The translations under genes and the position numbers were made by a program. The notes below the pieces were generated by a model. It had not been told where the DNA came from and made no database searches. It worked only from the letters and a program-made list of their open reading frames with translations. A stretch of DNA of 64,000 nucleotides. Origin: Tritrichomonas musculus (taxonomy: Eukaryota > Parabasalia > Tritrichomonadida > Tritrichomonadidae). Shown here one piece after another: positions 41,620 to 51,449 of the stretch. Each line of letters opens with the position of its first letter. Position 1 is the stretch's first letter. Where the stretch lies: assembly GCA_039105265.1 (NCBI GenBank), contig JAPFFF010000072.1:248001-312000 (forward strand), read 5' to 3'.

Positions 41620-44262
41620 ATGTTTAGCACATCAAGCCGTCGCTATACGATTTCACGCGATGTAGATGACAGAGAAGAGGATAAATTCGTTTTCGAGTCG
41701 TTCGCCAGATATAATCCGCACGCAAAAGCTCCAGAATTATCTCCATCAAATCCAACTTTTCCAAAATACTCAAGAGCTCTCCCTACGCGATTCAAACTCC
41801 CGAGAATTAACAGTTTTAATATTAATACCAAATGTCGGAGAGGGAAAAGCAAATTTAAGAGAGATAAAAAATCAAAAAAAGATAAGTTTACTGCATCCAA
41901 AGCGCAATATTGGAAATCAGATGAAAATTTCGATAGTTCAGATAGTTTAGATGAAGACTACCAGACATATCCGATTAAATCTTCATCCTCACATAGGTCA
42001 TCTTCCGTTCCTTCCAACGATAATCCCAAATATTCGACTACAGATAATCATGAAAATAATCAAAAAAATAGCAATAAGTATTACAAAACATTATTTATTA
42101 AAGACATAATAACGCAAGATATAAAATCCGATGTCAAAAAAGAAATTAAAAAGATAAAATCGAAGAATCAAGAAGGCACAATTATATTTACTTTAAAAGG
42201 TACCGATAAAAAGCCAATATTAGATATTATCAAAGATGAAATCGAGCAAGTTTGTAACCACAACGGATACTCGATAAAAGCGATGAATTCTGGAACAATT
42301 ATCGAATGCCAAAAGAAATCTCATGACGATCAATTTGACTCTTCTTCCAATGTTCACCAAACCACATTACTTGTCCCATGTTCAACTGAAGAAAACAGTT
42401 TAGCTGCCATCAAAAAGAGAATTCTTTCTTTATACAACGGAATTGTCACTTTTAAGCCGATAAGAAAACGATACAACACAACTTTACCAATGGAGTTCCT
42501 TAACAAGATTGTTGAACTATGCAAAGAAAACGGTTATTTTGCCAAAATTACAGACATACAAAACCAAATAGTGGAATGTGATATGAGAACCCGAATTCAG
42601 AACAACAAAAGTGCCCTTTCTGCATCGTCAACGAGCACAACTAATCAAATCTCAAGCTTGTCACAGTCAACGAAGCTAAAAGAAATCGATAATGAAAGTG
42701 CAAACAAAGGTTATATTAAAGTCGATGTTCCTTGGAATTCGCCGTCCAAAGCAGAGTCAGTTATTCGATCGTATTTGTCAGACAGTTCATTCAAAGGCAA
42801 AATCCGTTTTGCACCGTCAGTTGGGTTGTATTCGGTGATAAATATGGGCAACTTCCCAGATCGAATTGTTGATATCTGCTTGAATGACTTCCATTTTCAA
42901 GCAGTCAAGTTTTCAAACCAAGTTGTTGAATGCAACAAATCAATCAAAAATTACAATGCAAATTCAAATTCTCCTACAAAATCGGGCCTTTCAACATCAA
43001 TGTCTGTTTCCAATCTTTCAACGATTTCTGGTACTTCAAATGCATCGAGTACACTCAATTACTCATCAAAAGGACTGTCAACTTCAAGCTCTTTCGGTAA
43101 TTTGTCAACAATTGCAGCAAACAGGAACTCTTCAGCAACGACAAAAACAATCCAACTGCCAATAAACGATAAAAAATTATGTGAACAAACTGTCAGAATT
43201 TACCTTGAAAGTGGAAGACCAGGAAACGTCGACTTTGGCTGCGGAAATATAAGAGAAAGCAGCGATATTTGCTCAGCTATCGGCGACATTTGCAAAGAAT
43301 ACAACTTTAGATTCAAAGTTATTAAAGGACAGGCAGAAAATCAAACATTCAGTGTACTTAATAATCAATTCATCGTCGAGTGCAATGTCATTCCACGCAA
43401 TTGTAACCAACTTTATATTAAGCTTTCATCTGATAACACAGCAATGAAAGCGAAGATACAACGTTATTTTGAGTCAGGATTTATAGGAAAAATTGACTTT
43501 TCTCCTATATTATCTAACCATGCAACTTTCTTGTTTTTCGCTCAAACTGTTTCAAGTATGAGCAATTCATATGGCTTTACTTCACAGATAATAGAGTCCC
43601 AAGAAACCGTCAGATGCATTTTGTCACCACAATACTTTGACTTATCTAATTACTTGGATGATTCTCAAATTGAACAAGCAGTTAAAAACGTTTTGACATC
43701 AGGAATTAAAGATTCTTATATCGTCTTTTCAGTTAAACGTAAAACAATTCCTGAAAATCAAAGATGTGCTGAGAAAATCGTCAAGTATTGTAAAATGCTC
43801 GGTTTCCAAGCAAAATTATCTGATTTTTATTACCAGAGAATTTGTGTTAATTACATGGGAACAAGAAACAAACCTAAACAAAGCCCAAATACATATTCTT
43901 CATCATCAATATCAACTTCATCATCGATTACATCAATGAACAAGTTGAATGCAATAAGCTCAAATGTCTTCGTCTCTTCTTCACATCATGTTAATTCAAA
44001 TTCAAATTCTGATGTGCTGAAAGTAAGATTGCCTTCATTTGATCCAAAATCAGCTGAAATAATGATTAGAAAACAATTGTCAAGCACTTTTATCGGTGTG
44101 GTTCAATTCTCACCAAAAGGTACCTTGTTTTCTTCTTCAATAATGCCTGATTATCCACAAAGGATCATTGACATTTGTACAGAATATGGATTCAAGGCAA
44201 CTGTTATTAACCCAAGATTACAGATTGTTGAATGCAGAATGAAACAATTCAAATATTTATAA
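41620..44262 (+). CDS. Protein with seven copies of an unrecognised ~75-residue alpha/beta module
   Basis: 880 residues from ATG 41620. Residues 1-150 are basic, Ser-rich and disordered. Seven diverged modules follow at about 153-228, 247-318, 363-435, 509-587, 596-665, 675-743 and 799-870, separated by Ser/Asn/Thr-rich linkers. The shared pattern is a hydrophobic strand, a helix with A..hhR..L, a strand G.I.FsP, a helix RIVDIC..YGF, and two final strands ending in QIVEC. The Cys of VEC is kept in modules 1-5 and 7 (module 6 has ICVNY). No family was recognised. The size, basic N-terminus and repeated small alpha/beta domains suggest RNA or protein binding, which is inference only. Codon use is like other host genes. 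Confidence 0.8.
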   Translation: MFSTSSRRYTISRDVDDREEDKFVFESFARYNPHAKAPELSPSNPTFPKYSRALPTRFKLPRINSFNINTKCRRGKSKFKRDKKSKKDKFTASKAQYWKSDENFDSSDSLDEDYQTYPIKSSSSHRSSSVPSNDNPKYSTTDNHENNQKNSNKYYKTLFIKDIITQDIKSDVKKEIKKIKSKNQEGTIIFTLKGTDKKPILDIIKDEIEQVCNHNGYSIKAMNSGTIIECQKKSHDDQFDSSSNVHQTTLLVPCSTEENSLAAIKKRILSLYNGIVTFKPIRKRYNTTLPMEFLNKIVELCKENGYFAKITDIQNQIVECDMRTRIQNNKSALSASSTSTTNQISSLSQSTKLKEIDNESANKGYIKVDVPWNSPSKAESVIRSYLSDSSFKGKIRFAPSVGLYSVINMGNFPDRIVDICLNDFHFQAVKFSNQVVECNKSIKNYNANSNSPTKSGLSTSMSVSNLSTISGTSNASSTLNYSSKGLSTSSSFGNLSTIAANRNSSATTKTIQLPINDKKLCEQTVRIYLESGRPGNVDFGCGNIRESSDICSAIGDICKEYNFRFKVIKGQAENQTFSVLNNQFIVECNVIPRNCNQLYIKLSSDNTAMKAKIQRYFESGFIGKIDFSPILSNHATFLFFAQTVSSMSNSYGFTSQIIESQETVRCILSPQYFDLSNYLDDSQIEQAVKNVLTSGIKDSYIVFSVKRKTIPENQRCAEKIVKYCKMLGFQAKLSDFYYQRICVNYMGTRNKPKQSPNTYSSSSISTSSSITSMNKLNAISSNVFVSSSHHVNSNSNSDVLKVRLPSFDPKSAEIMIRKQLSSTFIGVVQFSPKGTLFSSSIMPDYPQRIIDICTEYGFKATVINPRLQIVECRMKQFKYL

Positions 44263-44749
44263 TTTTTTTTTTTTTATTAAAATCTCGAATGATTAACTTT
44301 ATTGCATTTCTTTTTTTTATTTTAAATTTAATATGATACCAAGCAGCAAAGTTTGCTAATTATAATCATTTAATAATATTAAATGAATTCTTATCAAAGA
44401 ATCTCATTATGCAAAACCAGCTATTGATCAGTTAATGAATTCTTTATATCTAGAATTGCTTCATTTTGAGGCTAATTAGAAAAGTTTCATTATTTTTCGG
44501 AATTCCAATGGCCGATACTTTGAATATCATAAAATAGGCAAACAACATTTTGTTTAATTTGGTAATCAATACCCAATTTTTTTTAACTTATTCTTAACAT
44601 TGATTTTATTTTGAGTGAATTATACAGTAATACGTTTAAAATCATCTAAAATAAATGCAATGTTGAAATCAGAAGACTTTTGTTTATTTTCGTCACTGCT
44701 TGTATCATTTAAAAATCAAGAGAGAACAGATTCTTTTTTATTATTATTA
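44263..44749. other. Spacer downstream of the seven-module gene
   Basis: AT-rich DNA with no coding frame or repeat recognised. Confidence 0.5.
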
Positions 44750-44957
44750 CCGTAATTCCAAGAATCTCAGACATATAGAAAAATTCTCAGAATTTTTTGA
44801 GAAAACTCACTGAAAGACTTTCAATTTTTTTTTCAAAATTCATATAGATATTCTCTTAAAATAATTCTATAGATTGAATAAATTCTTTCAAATAATTAAA
44901 AGTTTTCTCAAAAATGCATGAGATTAATTGAATATATCCGAGATTTTGGAATTACGG
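44750..44957. mobile_element. 208-bp MITE, TA target
   Basis: The ends CCGTAATTCCAAGAATCTC and the complement ending GGAATTACGG at 44957 are flanked by TA. There is no coding capacity. The interior is partly palindromic (AATTTTTTGAG and complementary words). Confidence 0.7.
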
Positions 44958-45071
44958 TATTATTAAAATTTTTGTGCAATTTTTGAAAAGAAGAAGTACC
45001 AATTTCAGTTAGAGAAGAATCTTAAAAACATTGATGATTAATATAATTCATTTATTCATAAAAATATATAA

Positions 45072-46202
45072 TTAAGCATATTTTTCTAGCATTTCATTTA
45101 AGCGAGAACGATTGTCGTCAAGTTTATGAACAACTTGTTCATAAACTTCATTTGCTCTTTCCAAAGAAACTTGGCATTCAAAGTTTTCTTTCAAAATTTT
45201 ATAACCGTTAATTATATAGAAAACTTTTTGAAAGACCTCTAACAAAGTTATCAAATTTTCTTCGGTTTCATCGTTCAATGGGACATCTTGATCAAAAGTT
45301 AGGTCCCTCATGAAGAACAGGTGCCTTTGAATTGGGGGTGCCAAAACAGATTGCATTGAATCAACGAACTTTTTGAATTCTTCAACTTTTTCTTTAGTTT
45401 TGGTAATAACAGCCTCTGTAAAGCCTTTTTTAATGGAAAATACTGCAGCCAAACCTGTCATGTAAATGTCATCTGCCCCCATTTCTAATAAATCTTTGGT
45501 TAAAACTTGACTGGCTGGATTTGGATTATCTTTTAATAAGAATGTTGAAACTTTGAAGTAATTCTTTTTGTCTCTGTTCTTCATTTGCTCTGCTTTTAAA
45601 CCCAGAGGATCCATTTTTTTCGCTTTTTTGACAATTCCTGCCAAACCTGCAGATTTGCATCTAATATATGAATCTGGTTTGTCTTTGGTACTAAGTTGTG
45701 AGTCATATATATTATTCATTTCAAGAGGAATACCTGATTCAATTATTGTGGCAAAATCTCCGATGAAATCAAATGTAAATATTGTAACACTTGGATGGTT
45801 TAGTACTTCAGTAAGCTTAGTTTTAACAGCGTCATCAAATGGTGTAAAAACTATGTAGCCTGGTAATGAACCAATTTCTGGTGGATTCTTATTTACTTTT
45901 ATATCAAATGAATCGTTAAATATCTCCCCAATTTGAATACATGACAATGATTTCTCAACACTTCCTAAGCAATATCCTTCACAGTCGATTGCTAAATTGA
46001 TCTTTTTATTAGAATTAGCACGCATTAAAAGATTTTCAGCCCAATCTAGAAAATTATTAATATTTTCTTGTATTTCTTGTCGAACAAGAGTGAATTTTGC
46101 ACCTGTAATAGTACTACAAACTTCAGACAAAGTAGAATCAGTCGTCATTTTATTATTTTGAATTTCTCTCAAAAAATTGAGAAAATGATTCAAAAAATTC
46201 AT
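45072..46202 (-). CDS. DnaQ-fold 3'-5' exonuclease domain protein (EXD1/Egalitarian-like)
   Basis: 376 residues from the ATG at 46200-46202 (another in-frame ATG is at codon 19). The exonuclease signature is present: AIDCEGYCLGSVEKSLSCIQ (motif I, D73 and E75), TIFTFDFIGDF (motif II, D149) and MGADDIYMTGLAAVF (motif III). The IDCEG plus SCIQIG arrangement is that of the EXD1/Egalitarian branch of DEDD exonucleases rather than RNase D or WRN. In animals this branch works in piRNA and mRNA transport pathways, sometimes as an inactive RNA-binding fold; here the acidic residues of motifs I and II are kept. A helical C-terminal ~120 residues follows. RNA processing is the likely role. Confidence 0.8.
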   Translation of the reverse strand: MNFLNHFLNFLREIQNNKMTTDSTLSEVCSTITGAKFTLVRQEIQENINNFLDWAENLLMRANSNKKINLAIDCEGYCLGSVEKSLSCIQIGEIFNDSFDIKVNKNPPEIGSLPGYIVFTPFDDAVKTKLTEVLNHPSVTIFTFDFIGDFATIIESGIPLEMNNIYDSQLSTKDKPDSYIRCKSAGLAGIVKKAKKMDPLGLKAEQMKNRDKKNYFKVSTFLLKDNPNPASQVLTKDLLEMGADDIYMTGLAAVFSIKKGFTEAVITKTKEKVEEFKKFVDSMQSVLAPPIQRHLFFMRDLTFDQDVPLNDETEENLITLLEVFQKVFYIINGYKILKENFECQVSLERANEVYEQVVHKLDDNRSRLNEMLEKYA

Positions 46203-46208
46203 AAATGA
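46203..46208 (-). promoter_or_regulatory. Candidate initiator (TCATTT) of the exonuclease gene
   Basis: On the minus strand TCATTT abuts the ATG, matching the trichomonad TCA-Y-[TA] initiator and the very short leaders known in T. vaginalis. It supports the first ATG as start. Confidence 0.35.
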
Positions 46209-46904
46209 AAACTGGTTTAATACAATAAATTTATCTTGGTAAAAATATAGTAAAAATAAAATAATATATTAGATAATTTATCAACTGTTTAAAATGAAAA
46301 ATATTGTTAGTGTAAAATGACAAACTATTTTCCAAAATTATATGCTTTTGGTACTTTTAAATGACTGATTTGAAATGAGCAGACTGTAAAATATTTGTTT
46401 CCACCTCAATATTGGTACATATATACATTGACATACAAACATTTCTAGTTCAAGATACTCAAAAATTCTTATATGACACAAAATAAATATCAATTCATGG
46501 CGCTTACTTTTTGAGATGCAATGAAAAATTAATAAAACTTTATTAAAATATTAAAATAAGTATTTAAATATTGATTGTCTCAATGAATTTGATTTTATCT
46601 CTGCTACTTTTTGAGACGAAGTCTCAAAAAATAGCTGCCATAAAATCGTAATTTGTAAAAATTCAATGGATGATTTCACCTTCATCCACTTATTTCCAGC
46701 TGTACCTATTTCATAATAATAAATTCGAGTTTACCGAATCTTTACTGTTAAACTTCTTTCATAATAAATTTGATACCACCATCTCAAATCAAATCACAAT
46801 TGAAATTGAATCTTAAATTTATTCAAAAAATAATTAAAAATAAAAATATTTATAAATAATCATTTATCATTAATGATTAAATAATTAAAGAATAAAACAA
46901 ATGA
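46209..46904. other. Spacer between exonuclease and pseudokinase genes
   Basis: It contains two partial words (TACTTTTTGAGA) near 46507 and 46609 in tandem-like contexts. No gene was seen. Confidence 0.5.
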
Positions 46905-49832
46905 TCATTTATGGTGAAATTTAGATCCAGCCAATGATAAATAATGAGCTGATTCTTTAGGATCAGCAGCAACACCGTCACCACTTTTCAACATCATTCC
47001 ATAGTTATAACAAGCTTCCAAGTGTCCATTATCAGCCGCCATTTTGAAGTACTTAGCAGCTTCTTTTTTATCAACAGTAACGAGCTGGCCAACCTGCAAA
47101 ATATTTGCATAATCAAACATTGCGTCTACGAAACCTTTATCAGCGGCCTGTTTATAATAGTCAACAGATTCGCCTTTTCCAGCCAACAAAGCATCTGAAT
47201 AATGCTTGTAAGCTTCATTTCCGCATATTTCAAAAGCGAATTTATAAATTGCAGCAGCTTCTTTTATATCTACTTTTCCCAATCTTCCAGTTTTAATTGC
47301 GTTAGCGTAATTGAGAATATAACGAAGATTGTCACTTTTAGCCGCATTTTTATATAATAACAAAGCTTTAGCTCTATCGCCTTGAATCAAAATTCCATCT
47401 TCCAAAAGTTGTGCATATCTAAACATTGAATCAAGATGATTCATATCAGCAGCTTTTTGATATAAATCTATTGCCTTAAGACGATCAGGTCTAATCATGC
47501 ATATTTCTTCCAATATTTGTGCATATTTATACATTGCATCAGGGTAATTCATATTTGCTGCTTTTAGATATAAATCACGAGCTTCCAATTCGTTAGATTT
47601 AAGATGTGTTTGTTCAATTATTTTGGCATATTCAAACATTGATCCTGGATGACTCATTTCTTTAGCTTTTTTGAATAATCTTGTTGCTTCTTTTTTCTTC
47701 TCTTTAACAAGACCTTCTTGGATCAATTTGGCATAGTTAAACATTGAACTAGGAATGTTTGTATACGCACCTTTTCTGTAGTATCTAACTTCGGCTTGGA
47801 AGTATTCTTCTGCCTTTTCAATGTTATTAAAATGATATTCATAATTGGCCAATTTTGAATTGAATTTTCCTAGTTCTGAACAATCATCATTTTTAACGTA
47901 TCCTGCTTCTACAAGTTCAACATAACGTGCAAGACAGTCAATATAGTTGCCTTTAACTCCTGCAAGTTTGAGATAATGAGCAATTCGTTCATAATCCGGA
48001 TCTTCTTCTGATTTGTATGTATAGAGGATCATTGCAAAATCAGCTGCTTTTTCCATTGACGCATATTCAACAGCATTCTCCATCGTTGAAAGTGCTTCAT
48101 TCATGCTGACCATGTACAATGCAATGTTTTGCTGTCTGTAGGCAATGAGAGAATCAAGAAACTTGGACCTCGCTGCTTCATAAAGACGATCATAATTCTT
48201 GGCTTTTTTGCATTTATTAATGAGGAAATCATTCTTTGCAATGCTAAGATCACAGTGCTTTTCAATACATTCTTTTATCTTCTGTTCACGCTTTAAAGCT
48301 TTCTTAATTGAAATAGATGGATCATCATCTAAAGATTGAGCCGTTTCTTCTTTACTTATTTCTGTGTTATCTTTATCATTTGCAGCATTATCTGCTTTAT
48401 TTTCTTTATCATTTGTAGAATTATCTGTTGCATTATCTGCTTTATTTTCTTTATCATTTGCAGCATTATCTGTTGCATTATCTGCTTTATTTTCTTTATC
48501 ATTTGTAGAATTATCTGCTTTTTTTTCTTTTTCATTTGTTGCTTTTTCTTCTTTGTTTTCTTTTTCTTCGAAGTCTTCGTTCGTTATGAAAATGAAATCG
48601 CTCAAAAATTTATCGGATTCAACCTTTTCTTTTTGTTCTTGTGATCCAGTTTTAGCTTCTGAATCATTTTTGGACATCTTGCTACTTTTTGCTTTCCTTG
48701 CTTTTGCTATTGGACCTTTATCTTTCTCCAGATGGCCAGGGACACTTTTAGTTTTCTGAAGTTTGCTTGCTTTTTCATCATTCTCTGCTGAATTTCTCGG
48801 AGTCTGTTGCTTTTTACGTGGAGTCTTAGGTTCTTTTTTTGGTTCTTTTGGCGGATTTTTTTGATTTTGAGGTTCAGCTCTTGAAGATAAAGGCATTTTC
48901 AATAGCCAATTAAAACCCAAACTTTTATCCTTTTCTTTGTCACTTTTTGGAGGAGTTTTAGAGCACTTTGCAATGAAATCAAGATATCTTGCTTTGTTGA
49001 CTGATCCCAAGATAAATTGGTCACTTTTCAATTGTTCACATATTTGATCAAAAGTTGGACGGTTTTTAGGGTCATATTCCCAACATTGCGTTAATAGATC
49101 TTGATATACTTTTGTAATTGAAATAGGCAAATTTGGCCGGCCAATTATATTTCCGTATTTTGTAAGCTGATCTGATAACTCAAATGATGAAACATTGTAA
49201 AAAGGAGGCTTTCCGGTCAAAATTTGATACATGATCATTGAAAAAGAGTAAACGTTCCCTTGCTTTGTATACATTTTATTTGCATGATATTCAGGTGGCA
49301 AATAAACAATATCATAGCCACAATCAATCTGGGCAATATTAGTAATATAAGGATAATCATTATCATCAATACCAATACTTTCAGGGACTAAATTATGATG
49401 AACAATGTTTTGAGAATGTAAAAATGACATCGCTGCTGCTATTCCATAAACCGTAATTAATTTTGATGTATCATTATTAAAATGATTATAACGTGATTCA
49501 TTTTTCTTTTTAATTATGTCCAGGAGTGGCACATAAGAAACAAAATCTTTAATGAATACCGAAGCTGTGCTTCCTGGACGAAATCTGATTGGGCAAACAC
49601 TTATGTAGCGCGCCATTTCTATAGTTCCTAGCATTGATATTTTTTCAATTTGGCTAGAAATTATACCGGCTCTTTCTTTTTCATCGTCTTTGGAAAATAT
49701 TTTCTTAAAAAATGTGATAATATGTGGCAAACCTTCTTCATTTGGCTGAAGTAGGAAAACTTGGTGAGACAAACATTCATCAATGGGAGTTGTCGTTTTA
49801 TATTGATCTGGGTCAAAGTATTTATTCCTCAT
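46905..49832 (-). CDS. Pseudokinase with low-complexity linker and Sel1-like repeats
   Basis: 975 residues from the ATG at 49830-49832. The N-terminal ~285 residues have the kinase C-lobe (AAAMSFLHSQNIVHHNLVPE, the PPEYH activation-segment end, VYSFSMIMYQILTGKPPF and CWEYDPKNRPTFDQI). However the catalytic HRD is HHN, the DFG is replaced by NIAQI, and no glycine loop is seen, so it is predicted to be inactive. A charged linker follows (~residues 300-520), with an internal NDKENKADNATDN repeat. After that come about nine Sel1-like helical repeats (DAMYKYAQILEE, DSMFRYAQLLED and others) from ~residue 590 to the end. Pseudokinase plus Sel1 is a large trichomonad family; Sel1 repeats scaffold protein complexes. 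Confidence 0.88.
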   Translation of the reverse strand: MRNKYFDPDQYKTTTPIDECLSHQVFLLQPNEEGLPHIITFFKKIFSKDDEKERAGIISSQIEKISMLGTIEMARYISVCPIRFRPGSTASVFIKDFVSYVPLLDIIKKKNESRYNHFNNDTSKLITVYGIAAAMSFLHSQNIVHHNLVPESIGIDDNDYPYITNIAQIDCGYDIVYLPPEYHANKMYTKQGNVYSFSMIMYQILTGKPPFYNVSSFELSDQLTKYGNIIGRPNLPISITKVYQDLLTQCWEYDPKNRPTFDQICEQLKSDQFILGSVNKARYLDFIAKCSKTPPKSDKEKDKSLGFNWLLKMPLSSRAEPQNQKNPPKEPKKEPKTPRKKQQTPRNSAENDEKASKLQKTKSVPGHLEKDKGPIAKARKAKSSKMSKNDSEAKTGSQEQKEKVESDKFLSDFIFITNEDFEEKENKEEKATNEKEKKADNSTNDKENKADNATDNAANDKENKADNATDNSTNDKENKADNAANDKDNTEISKEETAQSLDDDPSISIKKALKREQKIKECIEKHCDLSIAKNDFLINKCKKAKNYDRLYEAARSKFLDSLIAYRQQNIALYMVSMNEALSTMENAVEYASMEKAADFAMILYTYKSEEDPDYERIAHYLKLAGVKGNYIDCLARYVELVEAGYVKNDDCSELGKFNSKLANYEYHFNNIEKAEEYFQAEVRYYRKGAYTNIPSSMFNYAKLIQEGLVKEKKKEATRLFKKAKEMSHPGSMFEYAKIIEQTHLKSNELEARDLYLKAANMNYPDAMYKYAQILEEICMIRPDRLKAIDLYQKAADMNHLDSMFRYAQLLEDGILIQGDRAKALLLYKNAAKSDNLRYILNYANAIKTGRLGKVDIKEAAAIYKFAFEICGNEAYKHYSDALLAGKGESVDYYKQAADKGFVDAMFDYANILQVGQLVTVDKKEAAKYFKMAADNGHLEACYNYGMMLKSGDGVAADPKESAHYLSLAGSKFHHK
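48355..48520 (-). repeat. Coding low-complexity repeat in the pseudokinase linker
   Basis: In-frame units encoding DKENKADNATDN-like blocks are repeated about four times, with near-identical DNA (TCTGCTTTATTTTCTTTATC). It is probably length-variable between strains. Confidence 0.6.
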
Positions 49833-50888
49833 TTATCATCAATGATAAATCAAACGATGATTCAAAATATTAGAGTTTTTTATTTGAAAAATTCAAAATT
49901 TTATGACCATATATATAATAATTTAATAGCATAAAATATTTTTTTGAGTGTACCATACAACTTTTTGAAAATCGATTTTTTGAGAATAGCATACAACCTT
50001 TTGAATTAATAAAGAAAAAGTGAAAATAAAATATAATTACCCACTTTTTCTTTTCATAAAAAAAAAAAAAAATTCAATGGAACTGGTACATCTTATTTGA
50101 GTTGATCCCTTTTAAATGTATAATTTGTTTCATAATAGCAGATTATTTGAAATTTCAATTAGATTATCATGAAAACTTTTCATTGAAAAGCAGATCAATT
50201 TAAAAAGTCAAAAATTGAATGGAAATGGCTACAGAAAAATTGGCTCTACCATTTGAATTTTGATTTAGCTATATTGTATATTATGTGAATATCAAGTTTA
50301 TTTTAAGAGCTTGGCTTAGCATCTTTCGAAATGGAAAATGAATTCAAATTTTCTATAAGTAATCACAAAAAAATTTTTTTCAGAGGTATTAGTAACTTTT
50401 TGAATAAACGGAAATTATATTTTCAATGTAATAAAATAATCAATACAAATATTAAATCGATTATTTTCTCAATTATTAAAATATGATTATATATTTATTA
50501 AAAAGCAATTATAATAAATATATCCATTTATTTTTAAATAAATATTATATAATAAATAAATAAAAAATATAATTCATGAAACTCTTTAGTAACCCGAAAT
50601 ATAATTCATGAAACATCTCTCAGATATTGTTAGTCTTTTTTGAAGAACCTTCAAAAAGTGGAAATCATTCAGAAAAAATAATCAAAAAAAAAAAATTTAA
50701 TGTTACATAAAACACAATAATAAAAGCTTCTGATTTAATTTGTTTGTTGAAAATGGCATTGTTAATGTCGAAAGCTAAGAGAAGCAGTAAATATTTCGTC
50801 ATTCATTTGTGTTACATGAATTGATATTGGATACAGTAAGAGTTAAAAGAGAAATTTATAAAAAAATAAATACATGAAAAAAAAGTAA
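49833..50888. other. Spacer upstream of the pseudokinase gene
   Basis: A TCATTG initiator-like word lies at 49840-49845 (minus), close to the ATG. ACTTTTTGAA words lie at 49970, 50395 and complemented at 50650. No gene was seen. TATAATTCATGAAAC is directly repeated near 50570 and 50600. Confidence 0.45.
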
Positions 50889-50960
50889 TGAGGCCGAAGG
50901 GAGTCGAACCCCCAACCTTGAGATCTGGAGTCTCACGCAATACCATTATGCTACAGCCCC
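50889..50960 (-). tRNA. tRNA-Trp (anticodon CCA)
   Basis: On the minus strand the acceptor GGGGCTG pairs with CGGCCTC (G-U pairs allowed), followed by discriminator A. The D arm contains AATGG, the anticodon stem TGAGA/TCTCA surrounds loop CTCCAGA (anticodon CCA), and the T arm is GGGGGTTCGACTCCCTT. Intronless, 72 nt. The anticodon assigns Trp. Confidence 0.9.
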
Positions 50961-51449
50961 TCTTATTCATTCAATCTTTTATAAATAAAAAAATAATTAT
51001 TTTAACATTTGCTTTATCTCTTTCCAATAAAAATGAGCTAATATTAAATGAAAAAACAGCCTCAAATTGCAAAGAAAAATAACCAAAAAATATTATTTTT
51101 TCTCTTTCCAAAAAAAAAAAAAAAAAAAAAAAAAGAATTGTCCTATTTTATTTATAATAACAAGATAGCTTTGAGGGTAGCTCAAAAAGTGTCTTTATCA
51201 AATTTCCAAATTATTTATAAATTAAGTAAATTTACAAATTATTTTTTCGTCAACAGGTATTCAAATTGGAATAACAATTGAATGAAATATTTGAATGGAT
51301 TTTTCAGAAAAATTGAGAAGACTTGCACCTTGAAGTTCAAGGCTTGAACGACATGGAAAGGTTGTAATTGTGATTATATAATAGAAATAGAAATAACAAT
51401 AACACATATTAAACCATTATGATTCATTATGTTATTGCTTTTTTTTTTT
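50961..51449. other. Spacer between tRNA-Trp and the nitroreductase gene
   Basis: It contains a 26-bp A-run at about 51109-51134 and AT-rich DNA. No gene was recognised. Confidence 0.5.
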
